From Priapulus caudatus (lineage: Eukaryota; Priapulida; Priapulimorpha; Priapulimorphida; Priapulidae): a DNA stretch of 21,805 nt. The stretch is taken from positions 138,502-160,306 of the forward strand of contig NW_014577499.1 in the NCBI RefSeq assembly GCF_000485595.1, written 5' to 3'. How positions within the stretch are numbered: the stretch's first letter is position 1; the number at the start of each line of letters is the position of its first letter. This document shows, piece by piece, positions 1 through 9,063 of this stretch. The position numbers were made by a program, and so were the translations under genes. Under the pieces are notes generated by a model that saw only the letters and a program-made list of their open reading frames with translations, ran no database searches and had not been told where the DNA came from.

Positions 1-330
1 ATTACGTGCCCAAGAAGCCTGTTACATGATCCAATAGCAGCTGTTACATGCTCAAGAAGCTTGTTACGTGTTCCAGTAGCAGCTGTTACGTGCTCAAGAA
101 GCTTGTTACGTATTCCAGTAGCAGCTGTTACATGCTCAAGAAGCTTGTTACGTGTTCCAGTAGCAGCTGTTACATGCTCAAGAAGCGTGTTACGTGTTCC
201 AGTAGCAGTTGTTACGTGCTCAAGAAGCTTGTTACATGTTCAAGTAGCAGCTGTTACATGCTCAAGAAGCTTGTTACGTGTTCCAGTAGCAGCTGTTACA
301 TGCTTCAGGGGGTAATTATGTGCTCCAGTT
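1..330. repeat. 42-bp tandem repeat array (minisatellite)
   Basis: About seven copies of a 42-bp unit. Each is made of two related half-units that start with GTTACRTG and continue with CTCAAGAAGCTT or TTCCAGTAGCAGCT. Copies at both ends are more diverged, and the last recognisable one is near 300-340. The period is a multiple of three, so long open frames occur in more than one phase. They are repeat artefacts and I do not call a protein. The array probably lies in intron 1 of the minus-strand PEX16 gene. Confidence 0.9.
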
Positions 331-560
331 ATAGCCATAATTCCTCTGCCACATTGGCAAGTAACGTTGAAGTGGCTCTGCAATGATACAGAAGAAACAA
401 TTAATCTCCAGATTTAACCGTGTAATTCAATCAATTAGAACTAAAGTGTCTGAACAAAACTAATGTGATAATGTCCGCATTTTATCTACTTATCATGGTA
501 ATTATAGTTTGAACTCAGGCGGAAAACCACGAATAAATTTACCTAATTATAATAAAAGAA
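331..560. other. Unique AT-rich spacer
   Basis: Non-repetitive AT-rich sequence between two repeat arrays. I see no gene, RNA or mobile-element signature in it. Confidence 0.5.
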
Positions 561-693
561 TAACTGCTGCTATTGCTGATACTACTGCTCCTGCTGCTGC
601 TGTTACCGCGTGCTTAATCCCCTCATCATCCTGCTCCTGCTGCTGCTGCTACTGCTGCTGCTGCTATTGCTGATACTACTGCTACTGCTGCTG

Positions 694-725
<32 letters not shown>

Positions 726-994
726 ACTCCTGCTGCTGCTGCTGCTGCTGCTGCTGTTACCGCGTGCTTAATCTCCTCCTCATCCTGCTCCTCCTCTTTC
801 TGCTGCTGCTGCTCCTCTTGCTACTACTACTGCTACTGTTGCTGCTGCTGCTGCTGCTGTTGCCGCTGCTGCTGCTGTTGCCGCTGCTGTTGCTGCTGTT
901 GCTGTTGCTGTTGTTGTTGTTGCTGCTGCTGTTGCTGCTGCTGCTGCTATTGCTGTTGTTGTTGCTGCTGTTACTGCTGCTGTTGCAGTTGTTG

Positions 995-1046
<52 letters not shown>
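561..1046. repeat. Interrupted (CTG)n trinucleotide tract with an internal duplication
   Basis: Almost 500 bases of CTG/TGC triplets with TAC, CCT, GTT and CCG interruptions, ending in a purer run at about 1002-1046. A non-triplet marker, TTACCGCGTGCTTAATC, occurs at 603-619 and again at 757-773. A second marker starting CTATTGCTGATACTACTGCT occurs at 570 and 664. The tract therefore grew by segmental duplication as well as by triplet slippage. The poly-leucine frame across it is an artefact. Confidence 0.9.
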
Positions 1047-1049
<3 letters not shown>

Positions 1050-1079
1050 ATTCGACGTACCTACGTTAAGCAGCGTTAA

Positions 1080-1430
1080 CTATGACGGGAGGTAGCCGCT
1101 GGTGATGATGTAACTATTTTCTATCGTACCCGTCTCCCCCTCTCGCAGTCTCTCTTGCTATGTCTCCCTCACTGTAACTGTTCCTCTTGCTCACTTTTCA
1201 CGCTCTCACACAGGCTCACTCGTACGTTGTCTCTCTCGCTGGCTCTCCCAAGCATTACACACATTCTCTCTACTCTCTTTCTTCCTCTTTCTCTCTCGCT
1301 CTCTGTCTCTCTCACTCAGACGTGCGAATTTAATTGCACGAGACGACCAGCGCGCCTCCTCCGGCCCCTGGTCCCTCACACCTTGAACGATCCAGCACGC
1401 GCCATCCTTATTAATTTATAAAATGGCCAC
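1080..1430. repeat. CT-rich low-complexity tract
   Basis: Pyrimidine-rich sequence, with TCTCTC runs densest at about 1135-1320. An open frame crosses it, but it has no domain and no composition typical of a gene. Confidence 0.7.
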
Positions 1431-1800
1431 GGATGGCTGAAAAGTACATTTCTTGCTAATCAAATTAGTTTGAAATTAATTATCAACAAACATAACACCA
1501 TCAGAGCATTAGCCCGAGCGAGATTCAATTAAATGAGATTTAATGAAATTTCTCGGGTAACGGGTCGGCTTGCAGTAGTGATGGTTACGGAAGGCTGAGC
1601 AGATGATGGCGGCGGCGGCCAGAGACTAGTACAACACTGCCAGAAACGAAGCCAGCAGCAGCGGCAGCAGCAGCAGCAATAGCAGCAATAAATAACATGT
1701 ATGCATCTTTTTCATACATTGATTGAGCACTAGATAAATACAGCACTAACTTGTCATTTGCAGGGTCCCAAATTAGGATTGTGTAAGGTAAACTCTAGTT
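1431..1800. other. Gene-free AT-rich stretch with short GGC and CAG runs
   Basis: AT-rich unique sequence with several TAATTA/ATTAAT-type words at about 1460-1560. It is followed by a short GGC run near 1608-1618 and an interrupted CAG/AGC run at about 1652-1690. I see no coding signal. It lies within the inferred PEX16 intron 1. Confidence 0.4.
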
Positions 1801-1974
1801 GTAGAACTATAGGCTGAGAGCATGGTTCCATTGAGAACTATGTAGCGTAACGGGAGCGTAACACATCGGCTTTGCTCTCACAACCATGCTCTCTATCTTT
1901 GAGCCCTTCGCTCCGCCGTGACAACCGTGGTGGAGTGAAAGGGGAAGGGCTATAGTATATACCGGTAGTTCTAC
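1801..1974. repeat. Nested imperfect inverted repeat
   Basis: Outer arms GTAGAACTA (1801-1809) and TAGTTCTAC (1966-1974) enclose two further stems. The first is GAGAGCATGGTT (1816-1827) with AACCATGCTCTC (1882-1893). The second is AGCCCTTC at about 1901-1908 with GAAGGGCT at about 1944-1951. Together they could fold into a branched structure of about 174 nt. It may be a short fold-back element or MITE remnant. No target duplication is clear. Confidence 0.5.
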
Positions 1975-2112
1975 TGAGCTATGTAAACTTAGCCTAGCTG
2001 TATGTGTAAGCATAAACTGTAAAGTAGAGGCTACAGAAGAAAAGTAACGACAAACTCTAGACATAAGCAATTCATAAGTTCGTAGTACTAGTAATAATAA
2101 CAAACAGCTTAC

Positions 2113-2254
2113 CAACTATTAAGTACGATAACGTTCTGAACGTAGACTCTACGGTCGTGACCAATGTAGGGTTACCAGTAACGCGAGTCTGGTATTTCTG
2201 CCACAGTTCGTTGAGGAACGAGTCTACATACGACGAACGCAGTTTATCAGTCAT
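2113..2254 (-). CDS. PEX16: Peroxisomal membrane protein PEX16, first coding exon (partial)
   Basis: PEX16 is an integral peroxisomal membrane protein that, with PEX3 and PEX19, inserts membrane proteins and supports new peroxisome formation. This minus-strand exon starts at an ATG (2254-2252, context AAAC-ATG) and encodes 47 residues plus one base. It then reaches a good splice donor, GTAAGC, at 2112-2107. The peptide has the arrangement of the PEX16 N-terminus: a charged start, LWQKYQTRV near residues 17-25, then NPTLV and ESTFRTLSYLIV directly before the donor. The family usually continues with a glycine split across the junction, and the phase here fits that. No later exon is recognisable between 1 and 2106, so the rest must lie beyond the left edge. 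The identification rests on remembered family pattern, not on an alignment. Confidence 0.72.
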
Positions 2255-2450
2255 GTTTATTTTGCTGAGATCCGTTACATTTGAAATCTGTTAACAATAT
2301 CACCACATTCTAATATCAGAGAACAATATACTAGCCGGTCACAAATCGCTTGGATGTTGACATGCGTTGGCCAAGTGAACAGCACTACCGGTTTACGAAG
2401 GTCAGGGGTCAGGGGGAAGGTTACAGGATGTGACGTGAAAATGCTATATA
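2255..2450. other. Presumed PEX16 upstream / 5' UTR region
   Basis: Unique sequence directly upstream of the minus-strand PEX16 start. A TATATATA word at about 2445-2452 lies roughly 190 bases upstream of the ATG and could serve as a TATA element. That is only a composition match. Frames on both strands have no recognisable domain. Confidence 0.3.
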
Positions 2451-2457
2451 TAGTACC

Positions 2458-2485
2458 AGGAGCGTATAATGACAAATACGCTCCT
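2458..2485. repeat. Perfect 10-bp stem hairpin
   Basis: AGGAGCGTAT (2458-2467) pairs perfectly with ATACGCTCCT (2476-2485) across the 8-nt loop AATGACAA. It lies about 15 bases before a second, longer palindrome, upstream of the PEX16 start. Confidence 0.8.
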
Positions 2486-2500
2486 GATAGTACCAAGATA

Positions 2501-2577
2501 GTACGCACGCATGCACGCCACTGATCTCTACTATATACTAACGTTAGTATGGTAGAGATCAGTGATGCACGCACGTA
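2501..2577. repeat. Near-perfect long palindrome
   Basis: The two halves mirror each other around the centre between 2542 and 2543 (ACTAACGTTAGT). CACTGATCTCTAC (2519-2531) matches GTAGAGATCAGTG (2552-2564), and the outer parts GTACGCACGCATGCA and TGCACGCACGTAC also pair. There is almost no loop, so the sequence could form a cruciform. It lies roughly 250-320 bases upstream of the PEX16 ATG on that strand. Confidence 0.8.
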
Positions 2578-2599
2578 CACCCGCCTCGAAGACGTTCTT

Positions 2600-3310
2600 G
2601 CATGGTTGGGTTATCATGCATCGTTCCTTTATCTCCTTCACTCTACACTCACATGTCACAGTTGGCTAATCGCTAGTGCTGGACTGCTGGGGTTAGCTGC
2701 GGGGCATTATATCGCATTTCAGTACTGCATAGTGACAACGAAACAGTAGGTCCAAAAGAGGCACCTTGTCCAAGGACACGGAACAATCATAGCAGGACTA
2801 GCTGAGAGTAATATATAGTATAGTATAGTATAGTATAGTATAACCCGACCAGGCTGTGTGACAAACGTCAATACACACGTCAATTCACGCCAATTCACGT
2901 CAATACAACTTTAATTCACAGGGTATTCTAACCCTAGCAATACGTACCGTTTCTTGGAGCTAAGTATAGTATAGTATATATAGTATAGTATATAGGTAGT
3001 TCTGACGAATTCAGTGAGTGGAATCAACTAGTACAGCTAGCCCACTACAGCTCTAACAACCGATATATAGTGCGTAAATCAGCTTCTTTCACACTGACCC
3101 ACGGAAGGTCGGCAACCGTGACATTCCAACACCCCGAGTTGCTGGCACACAACCACCCCGAGTTGCCAAGATGTCGGTGCTGCGCGTCTTCCAACACGTA
3201 CGTATTTACTCTTGTCTGTTACGCGTTACTTTGGTTTATACTACGATTGCAAATATTGCTAATCGGCTGTGCAAGAAAGGTATAAAGTCTCGCTCGCGCG
3301 GTTGTTGATA
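2600..3310. other. Gene-free stretch with TATAG pentanucleotide repeats
   Basis: Contains two TATAG/AGTAT pentanucleotide runs (about 2811-2842 and 2964-2995). Between them is a short tandem of the word CGTCAATTCAC and variants (about 2868-2918), and there is a local repeat of CACCCCGAGTTGC near 3130-3165. A small plus-strand open frame at 2549-2749 is hydrophobic, but it starts inside the palindrome and matches nothing I know. Confidence 0.6.
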
Positions 3311-3334
3311 TTGAATGCCTGTATCTTTACATGT

Positions 3335-3746
3335 GTGACCCGTGATAGCCAAATGAGTCGGAAGTCGCACAGTAGCATTCTACTGTACAATCGATTTTAA
3401 AAAAATAATTTTTTTCCAATAAATTATCTACAATGTTTACTTTTAATTTGTATAAGCAAAAATGTCTTAATTTAATTAAAACTTGCTTAAATTGAATGAT
3501 TTATAAAAAGTGTCGGCTAATAATATCAGTGAATGATATTAGTTTTCAGCCCCTATTTTAGACAATTCTCAGGAAATTTTAATCGCATGCCATCTCGATT
3601 TATAATGGTCATAAAATATTCATTTCTCAGCCAATTTTCAATATCTATATAACAATAGAAAGCTATGAATCTCAGGTATCTGAATATGTATTCAACCTAA
3701 AATGTCTAAATTGCCTCAAGTGACTCATTTCGCTATCACCGGTCAC
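3335..3746. mobile_element. MITE-like AT-rich element with 25-bp terminal inverted repeats
   Basis: 3335-3359 and 3722-3746 are inverted copies of each other over 25 bp with only two mismatches. Both contain GTGACC, then GTGATAGC, then AAATGAGTC reading inward. The similarity may continue outward to AATGCCT (3314-3320) and AGGCATT (3751-3757), with an extra eight or so bases on the left. The interior of about 360 bp is strongly AT-rich and has no coding capacity. This is the typical form of a non-autonomous DNA transposon. The target duplication is unclear. A TA next to CATGTG on the left and CACA on the right would fit a Tc1/mariner-type insertion, but this is weak. Confidence 0.72.
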
Positions 3747-3757
3747 ATATAGGCATT

Positions 3758-4773
3758 ATCCGTGACGAAAGACGATGAGAAGTGTGACAGCAGACCTGAA
3801 GTAGATTTGTGTGTTATGAGCATGTGTTTGTGCATGTGTGTTTGTGCCTGTGTGCGTGCGTGTGTTTATATGTACGCATATGTTATGCTACTAAAACCAT
3901 ATTATGGTTTTTTAACCACATGGTTAGCAATTTAATAACAAGTTGCAGATTCCGCATATTTTTGACGCGAGATGGGGCTGTTAGATCGTTATCACTCGCT
4001 ACCGCGCGCTCACCCCGCCACCACCTCTCCTGCCCTCGCTCGTTCATGCGTGCGTGTCTATTCCTCGTCTATTCACATTCACTCTTCTCTTTCTTTCTTT
4101 CTCTCGCTCTCTCGCTTACTCTTTATAAATTTTCCATCTCTCCGTCTCTCGCTGCGTCCTCGTTTCGCCGATTAGTAGATGTTCAGGATCGTTAGTTAAT
4201 ACGGTTCGTGGTTGAAATCTGATAGATTTGAAGACGCTGACATTTTAACTTTGATTATAATTAAATACTTCTGTATAAATATAAAATATAGATATAAAAT
4301 TACGAGATACAATGCCAATACAGAGAGAACATAATAGGATAACGTTACTTGACATCACTCGATAAATAGAAAACCCATTCCCAATTTCCCGTATCTCTAT
4401 TTCTTTGTCACTCTCATTTCTTACGCTTTTGGTCATATTTATCTACTCCATCATTTCTGCCACGAGATTAGTGGAAGTCGAATAACTGTCAACTTTATCG
4501 ACTAAGAGTTTTGCGTTTAGACACACACGCAGTGACGCAGACACGGAAGCACACATGCCTTCATACACACGTACGCGCACGCACGCACGCACGCACGTTC
4601 GTACACGTATATTCGCCTTCTCTTCACTTCCAGATAGAGAGAGACTACACTGCCGTTAGCTGGTCACACGACACCCGACGTGACACGACATGACTTTCTG
4701 AGTCCCAATTCTACCCGATCCTAATTTAACCAAATTATATAGGCTGGAAAATATCCGATTCTTCCTGTTTCAG
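3758..4773. other. Intergenic or intronic spacer upstream of the acyl-CoA synthetase exon
   Basis: Holds a TG-rich run (about 3808-3880), a CT-rich run (about 4060-4165), an AT-rich stretch (4200-4460) and a short (ACGC)n run (about 4571-4597). The last bases form a splice acceptor: a pyrimidine tract CTTCCTGTTTCAG ending at 4773, with CTAAT/TTTAAC branch-point-like words at about 4721-4730. The sequence just upstream of 4774 is therefore probably an intron, and a non-coding or short first exon may lie further left. I could not place it. Confidence 0.5.
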
Positions 4774-6426
4774 ATGCGGAAGTGCCGCTTCGCCGGTGAA
4801 GGCAAGCCGCTACCGTCTCGGATAGCTCGGAGATACGCGACCAGCGATGGCGGGCCGCTGGACTCCCGCCGCGTGCTGACCAGTGATACGGCCATGCCGG
4901 ACATCCCCGCCTACAGTAACTACGCCGAGGCGATGCTCGCTATGTGTGAACACCATGGCGACAGTGACGCGTTCGTGGATGCAGACACGGGCCGCGCGCT
5001 CACGTTCCGCGACGTACGTGACCTGACCTTGAACCTCGCCGCGCGGCTGCGGGCCGACGGCTTCCGGCCTGGCGACGTACTCGCTGTCGTCGCTCCGAAC
5101 GAGATCGAGTTCGTCGCACCGTTGCTCGCAGCGCCATCTCTCGGCGGCGCGCTCACAGCCGTGAATCCTTCACTGACGCCTGGTGATTATAAGTATCAGA
5201 TAGAGACGTCGGGAGCGACGTACGCGATGAGTCATCCGGCGAGTCACTCCCGCCTGATGGAGGCCCTCCACGGAAACACCGCCATCCGCAAAATGTACTC
5301 CTTCGGCGACGTTGACGGCTGCATGCCGCTGTCGGCTCTCTCGTCGCCCGACGACGATTTCAAGATGGCGTTCGTCGACGTCGCCGATGCGGTGGCAGCA
5401 CTGCCGTTCTCCAGCGGGACGACGGGCCGACCGAAGGCTGTCATGCTCACGCACCGCAACCTGTTGTCGAACGTCTACCAGTGCACGCACCCGGACTACC
5501 TACACCTCACCCGCGACCATCACTGCCTCAGCATCCTGCCAAACTTCCACGCGTATGGCTTCATCGTCATCCTCCGCACACTCTTCACCGGAGCCACGAC
5601 CGTCACCTCGGCAAAGTTTGACCCGACGAAATACCTGGAGACGATTAAGCGCCGCAAGATCAACTACCTTTACACGGTGCCGCCAATCATCAACCTACTC
5701 GCCAAGCATCCGGCGGTGAGCAACTACGATCTTTCGAGTGTGGAAACGATTCTATCGGGTGCGGCTGCTCTAGGAGTGGAGTTATCCAAGCAGCTGATGG
5801 AGCGAGTACCGAGCGTCAAGTGCCTGCAGCAGGGCTGGGGAATGACGGAGCTGAGTCCGGTGGGGCTGGCCACGTCCCCCGTCCGTTACAAGATGGGCAC
5901 GGTAGGTAAGGTGGTGCCAGGCACGGAGATTGTCGTCGTGAGCCCGGAGACAGGGCAAGCTCTCCCTGCGCACGAGCCGGGAGAGCTGTGGCTACGCGGT
6001 CCTCAGGTGATGAAGGGTTACCTTAACAACGACGTCGCCACACGTGAGACCATCAACGCCGACGGCTGGCTGCGGTCTGGAGACGTCGGCTACTATGACG
6101 ATGACAACGTGTTCGTCATTTCAGACCGTATGAAAGAACTGATAAAAGTTAAAGGCTACCAGGTGGCGCCAGCTGAGCTGGAGTCAGTCATCTCCGGACA
6201 TCCGGGCGTGGCGGATGTGGCCGTGATCGGAATTCCGGATGAACGCTCCGGGGAACTTCCAAAGGCGTTTGTCGTAAAGAAAGTGGATTCACTCACTGCT
6301 GACGATATTATTAACTTCACTAACGAGAAAGTTGCGCACTTCAAGCAACTGAAAGGAGGGGTTGAGTTTCTGACGGAAATCCCGAAGTCGGAGAGTGGCA
6401 AGATACTGCGCAGGCTTCTGCGATAG
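4774..6426 (+). CDS. 4-coumarate:CoA ligase-like / luciferase-like acyl-CoA synthetase
   Basis: An ANL-superfamily enzyme of 550 residues, the normal length. The family activates a carboxylic acid with ATP to an acyl-adenylate and then forms the CoA thioester. Motifs are in order: the phosphate-binding loop SSGTTGRPK (213-221), LPNFHAYGF with the active-site His at 259, GWGMTE (354-359; usually GYGMTE), SGD (435-437), hinge and core motif DRMKELIKVKGYQVAP (451-466), and catalytic Lys in SGKILRR (K543). The C-terminus lacks the peroxisomal SKL signal found in firefly luciferase and many insect homologues. The N-terminus is arginine-rich with RRYATS near residues 20-25, resembling a mitochondrial presequence and cleavage site. 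The ATG follows directly after CAG of a splice acceptor, so an upstream exon may exist, and the frame is open back to a stop at 4699. The substrate cannot be told from sequence. The whole enzyme sits in one GC-rich exon. The first AATAAA downstream is at 6888. Confidence 0.93.
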   Translation: MRKCRFAGEGKPLPSRIARRYATSDGGPLDSRRVLTSDTAMPDIPAYSNYAEAMLAMCEHHGDSDAFVDADTGRALTFRDVRDLTLNLAARLRADGFRPGDVLAVVAPNEIEFVAPLLAAPSLGGALTAVNPSLTPGDYKYQIETSGATYAMSHPASHSRLMEALHGNTAIRKMYSFGDVDGCMPLSALSSPDDDFKMAFVDVADAVAALPFSSGTTGRPKAVMLTHRNLLSNVYQCTHPDYLHLTRDHHCLSILPNFHAYGFIVILRTLFTGATTVTSAKFDPTKYLETIKRRKINYLYTVPPIINLLAKHPAVSNYDLSSVETILSGAAALGVELSKQLMERVPSVKCLQQGWGMTELSPVGLATSPVRYKMGTVGKVVPGTEIVVVSPETGQALPAHEPGELWLRGPQVMKGYLNNDVATRETINADGWLRSGDVGYYDDDNVFVISDRMKELIKVKGYQVAPAELESVISGHPGVADVAVIGIPDERSGELPKAFVVKKVDSLTADDIINFTNEKVAHFKQLKGGVEFLTEIPKSESGKILRRLLR

Positions 6427-7560
6427 TGGGAAAATATATCTTTAGCTTTCTTACGCAGGAGAACAGGTCTATTAGCACCCTGTCGCGACATCTGTAACTG
6501 TTCAGTGGTCTTTCGACATATCTGTTGCACTTGTAACCACACACGAATACATTTACCAATGCGCGTGCACTACTTTTATACAGAGAAATTCGTATAAATG
6601 CCATTAATTGGTTATTGATTTCATTTCAATTGCAATGCATTAATGTTATTTTGATACGATGCTTAGTCACTGTTTCACGTTATGCCCCGTTTTTTCGCGG
6701 GTCTGTGCACTATTTTTCACTAGGCTAAACTTCTCTCGGAAACACTGACCAGTGTTGATTGTATTATTTACCTGACGTATTGTGTTATTTATCAGCAATA
6801 GTATGTTTATCATAGTTATGTAAGGACTGGTGATACTTAGGGGAGAAGTTCAATCTGGACACTACAGGAATCCGATGATAAATCTGTAATAAAAAAAAAT
6901 TATTAATAGCAAATTTCCACAGACTTGTTTTAGCGTTGCCTAGCAGAGTCATATATTTGTATATATATAGACGAATACTTAATGGCTTGACGTCACCACG
7001 CAATCAATTATCCCGGCAGGGTTTGCTTTTTAACAGACGGGATGAGATGTTTTTCAAAATTTTGTGAACCGCGCAACTGGATCAGAACGGGAGATGCGGG
7101 TAACGTACGTACCTATAACGTACAAGCCTAACGTGCATCTACTCGTATAAGCGATACGTAACACGTCTATAATAGCAGAGATGTTCCCTAGCACTCTACG
7201 ACGACTATCGTGGCTGACGTCATCTCTGTTATTATCTAACGATTGATGTTCTGAAGCTTAACGAATCGGACTCCCTTCTCGCACTTTCACCTAGTCGCGT
7301 CTCGTCGGTTTATTTCTACATCTTTACTCGTCGTCGATATTGGAATTTTTCTCACGCGCTGTTCGCATCTCAACCGTCTTTACGTATTGATGACATCAAT
7401 ATATTCTACATATGTGGCGGACAAACAGTTCACCGTCTTGTCTGAGCCAGCGATACAGTACACCGTGCAGGTTCGACTGAATCAAAGGGGCGCCTTGTTC
7501 CTCTAGCGAACACTGGAATTCTTGTCGTGTTTGCTGTCAGGGCGAAGTCATACGGAGGTA
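6427..7560. other. Gene-free 3' flank of the acyl-CoA synthetase gene
   Basis: Mostly unique and AT-rich. The first part is probably 3' UTR. A TATAAA variant lies at about 6594 and AATAAA at 6888-6893, so either could be a polyadenylation signal. At 7170-7183 and 7221-7234 there is a stem of 14 bp with one mismatch (AATAGCAGAGATG against CATCTCTGTTATT) around a loop of about 37 nt. No coding exon is recognised. Confidence 0.4.
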
Positions 7561-8338
7561 TAAGGGAGGAGCTCGCGCGGGAGAGAGAGAGGGAGAGAGA
7601 GAGAGAGAAAGAGGTGGGAAGGAGAGCGATCGACGTACTGATTGTACTGTAGGTGACTTTGCGATCGTAGCCGAATATGCATGCACAGCCGCTTATGGTT
7701 TTATTATTATTAGTTTTACGACGCGGGAAAAGAAATTCGCTGCGCATCTATGCAGACGCGCGGGCATTAAATATTAATTTGCGAGGCGGGTTTTTTGCAC
7801 ACTCTCGCGGACCGGAGGCGCTGCGATGAAAGCGCTAGCGTTCACAGATCCCGTCGAATTACACACAGTCGCGATGTTTTATTAAAACCAGTGTAAAAAA
7901 TTACACGCATAGCCAACGATTGCGGTCCGGGTCGAACTCCGGAATGTTCGTCACATCGTCACTATTTTTGCGATTACCGTATTAAGACGATTACAGATTT
8001 ATAAGAAACACGTCTAACGCTCGCATGTGGTCGTCATAACAATAAAGGGAGCGGTGAATAGAGAGAGAGAGAACACAACCTGCGTGCCTTGAACACGTAG
8101 CTCTCAATAGCAGCTGAATGACGCATTGAGAACAGGGAGGGACTGGTTTCAAGATCTTCGTCTTTATTGTTATAGAGAGGGAGTCGCGGTGCTGCGGTCT
8201 AACACTTGGTTACCCGCGAAGATTACGATGGCCTAGATAAGCAACGATCGCTGCGACACCTAGTGGCTGCTGTGACGCGAGCCCTACGAACGCGATCCCG
8301 TCGCTAGCATCACAACGGATTGCTGACGCTCGGGAGCG
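7561..8338. other. Gene-free stretch with GA-rich runs
   Basis: GA-rich runs occur at about 7580-7615 and 8058-8073. The rest is unique sequence with a few CpG-rich patches. I looked for tRNA-like B boxes and found only a weak GGTCGAACTCC near 7929 with no usable A box or cloverleaf. No gene is supported. Confidence 0.4.
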
Positions 8339-8402
8339 ATAGTACATAGTACATAGCTGCAGTAAGCCTCATAGTACATAGTACATAGCTGCAGTAAGCC
8401 TC
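8339..8402. repeat. Two exact tandem copies of a 32-bp unit
   Basis: 8339-8370 and 8371-8402 are identical. The unit begins ATAGTACATAGTACATAGC and itself contains a doubled TAGTACA word. Confidence 0.9.
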
Positions 8403-8451
8403 GTCGTTTCATGCGCAATATCTCCTGTAGCGGGACGCGTGTATACTGGCG

Positions 8452-8475
8452 GCGCGCACGCACGCACGCACGCGA
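8452..8475. repeat. (CACG)n microsatellite
   Basis: A short run of GCAC/CACG tetranucleotides. Confidence 0.85.
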
Positions 8476-8567
8476 GGGAGCCGTGCCCAGCTCTGACGTG
8501 GCACGTCATGTCATCGGCGGTGTTGTTCTTAGATAAAGATTCGTCGCTGCGTGGCTGAGCGACGGAC

Positions 8568-8729
8568 ATTATCAACATCCGGGCATCTCGTCGGGGACAG
8601 ACGTCATCTGTCACCCGTCGTCGCTACACGCAGACGTTATCAACATCCGGGCATCTCGTCGGGGACAGACGTCATCCGTCATCCGTCGCCGCTACACGCA
8701 GACGTTATCAACATCCGGGCATCTCGTCG
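8568..8729. repeat. 68-bp tandem repeat, 2.4 copies
   Basis: Copies start at 8568, 8636 and 8704 with a TTATCAACATCCGGGCATC opening. The third breaks off near 8729. The first two differ by only a few bases. Confidence 0.92.
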
Positions 8730-8764
8730 TTCGCGCCGTTATCATCGTCGTCATCTTTACTGTG

Positions 8765-9024
8765 TGATTCGTGTGTGCGTGCGTGCATAATCTGCGTGTG
8801 CGTGCGTGTGCGGGCGTGCATAATCTGCGTGTGCGTGCGTGCACAGCCTGCGTGTGCGTGCGTGTGCGGGCGTGCATAATCTGCGTGTGCGTGCGTGCAC
8901 AGCCTGCGTGTGCGTGCGTGCATAGCCTGTGGCGGGCGTGCATAATCTGCGTGTGCGTGCGTGCATACAGCTTGCGTGTGCGTGCGTGCATAGTCTGTGC
9001 GTGCGTGCGAGCGTGCATAGTCTA

Positions 9025-9063
<39 letters not shown>
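8765..9063. repeat. GTGC-rich minisatellite
   Basis: Alternating blocks of GTGTGCGTGCGTGC and the markers CATAATCTGC, CACAGCCTGC or CATAGCCTG, ending in a pure (GTGC)n run at about 9024-9063. Composite units of about 56-60 bp recur. Long open frames on both strands come from the repeat. Confidence 0.9.

Noticed and set aside
764-1069. Poly-leucine open frame of 101 residues
   Set aside because: Entirely CTG/TTG triplet repeat; no protein-like composition or flanking exon.
2549-2749. Plus-strand hydrophobic small frame of 66 residues
   Set aside because: Begins inside the palindrome; no homology, donor or acceptor support.
5312-5719. Out-of-frame open frame within the acyl-CoA synthetase exon
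   Set aside because: Shadow of the real frame caused by high GC content.
7915-7960. tRNA-like B box GGTCGAACTCC
   Set aside because: No A box at proper spacing and no cloverleaf.
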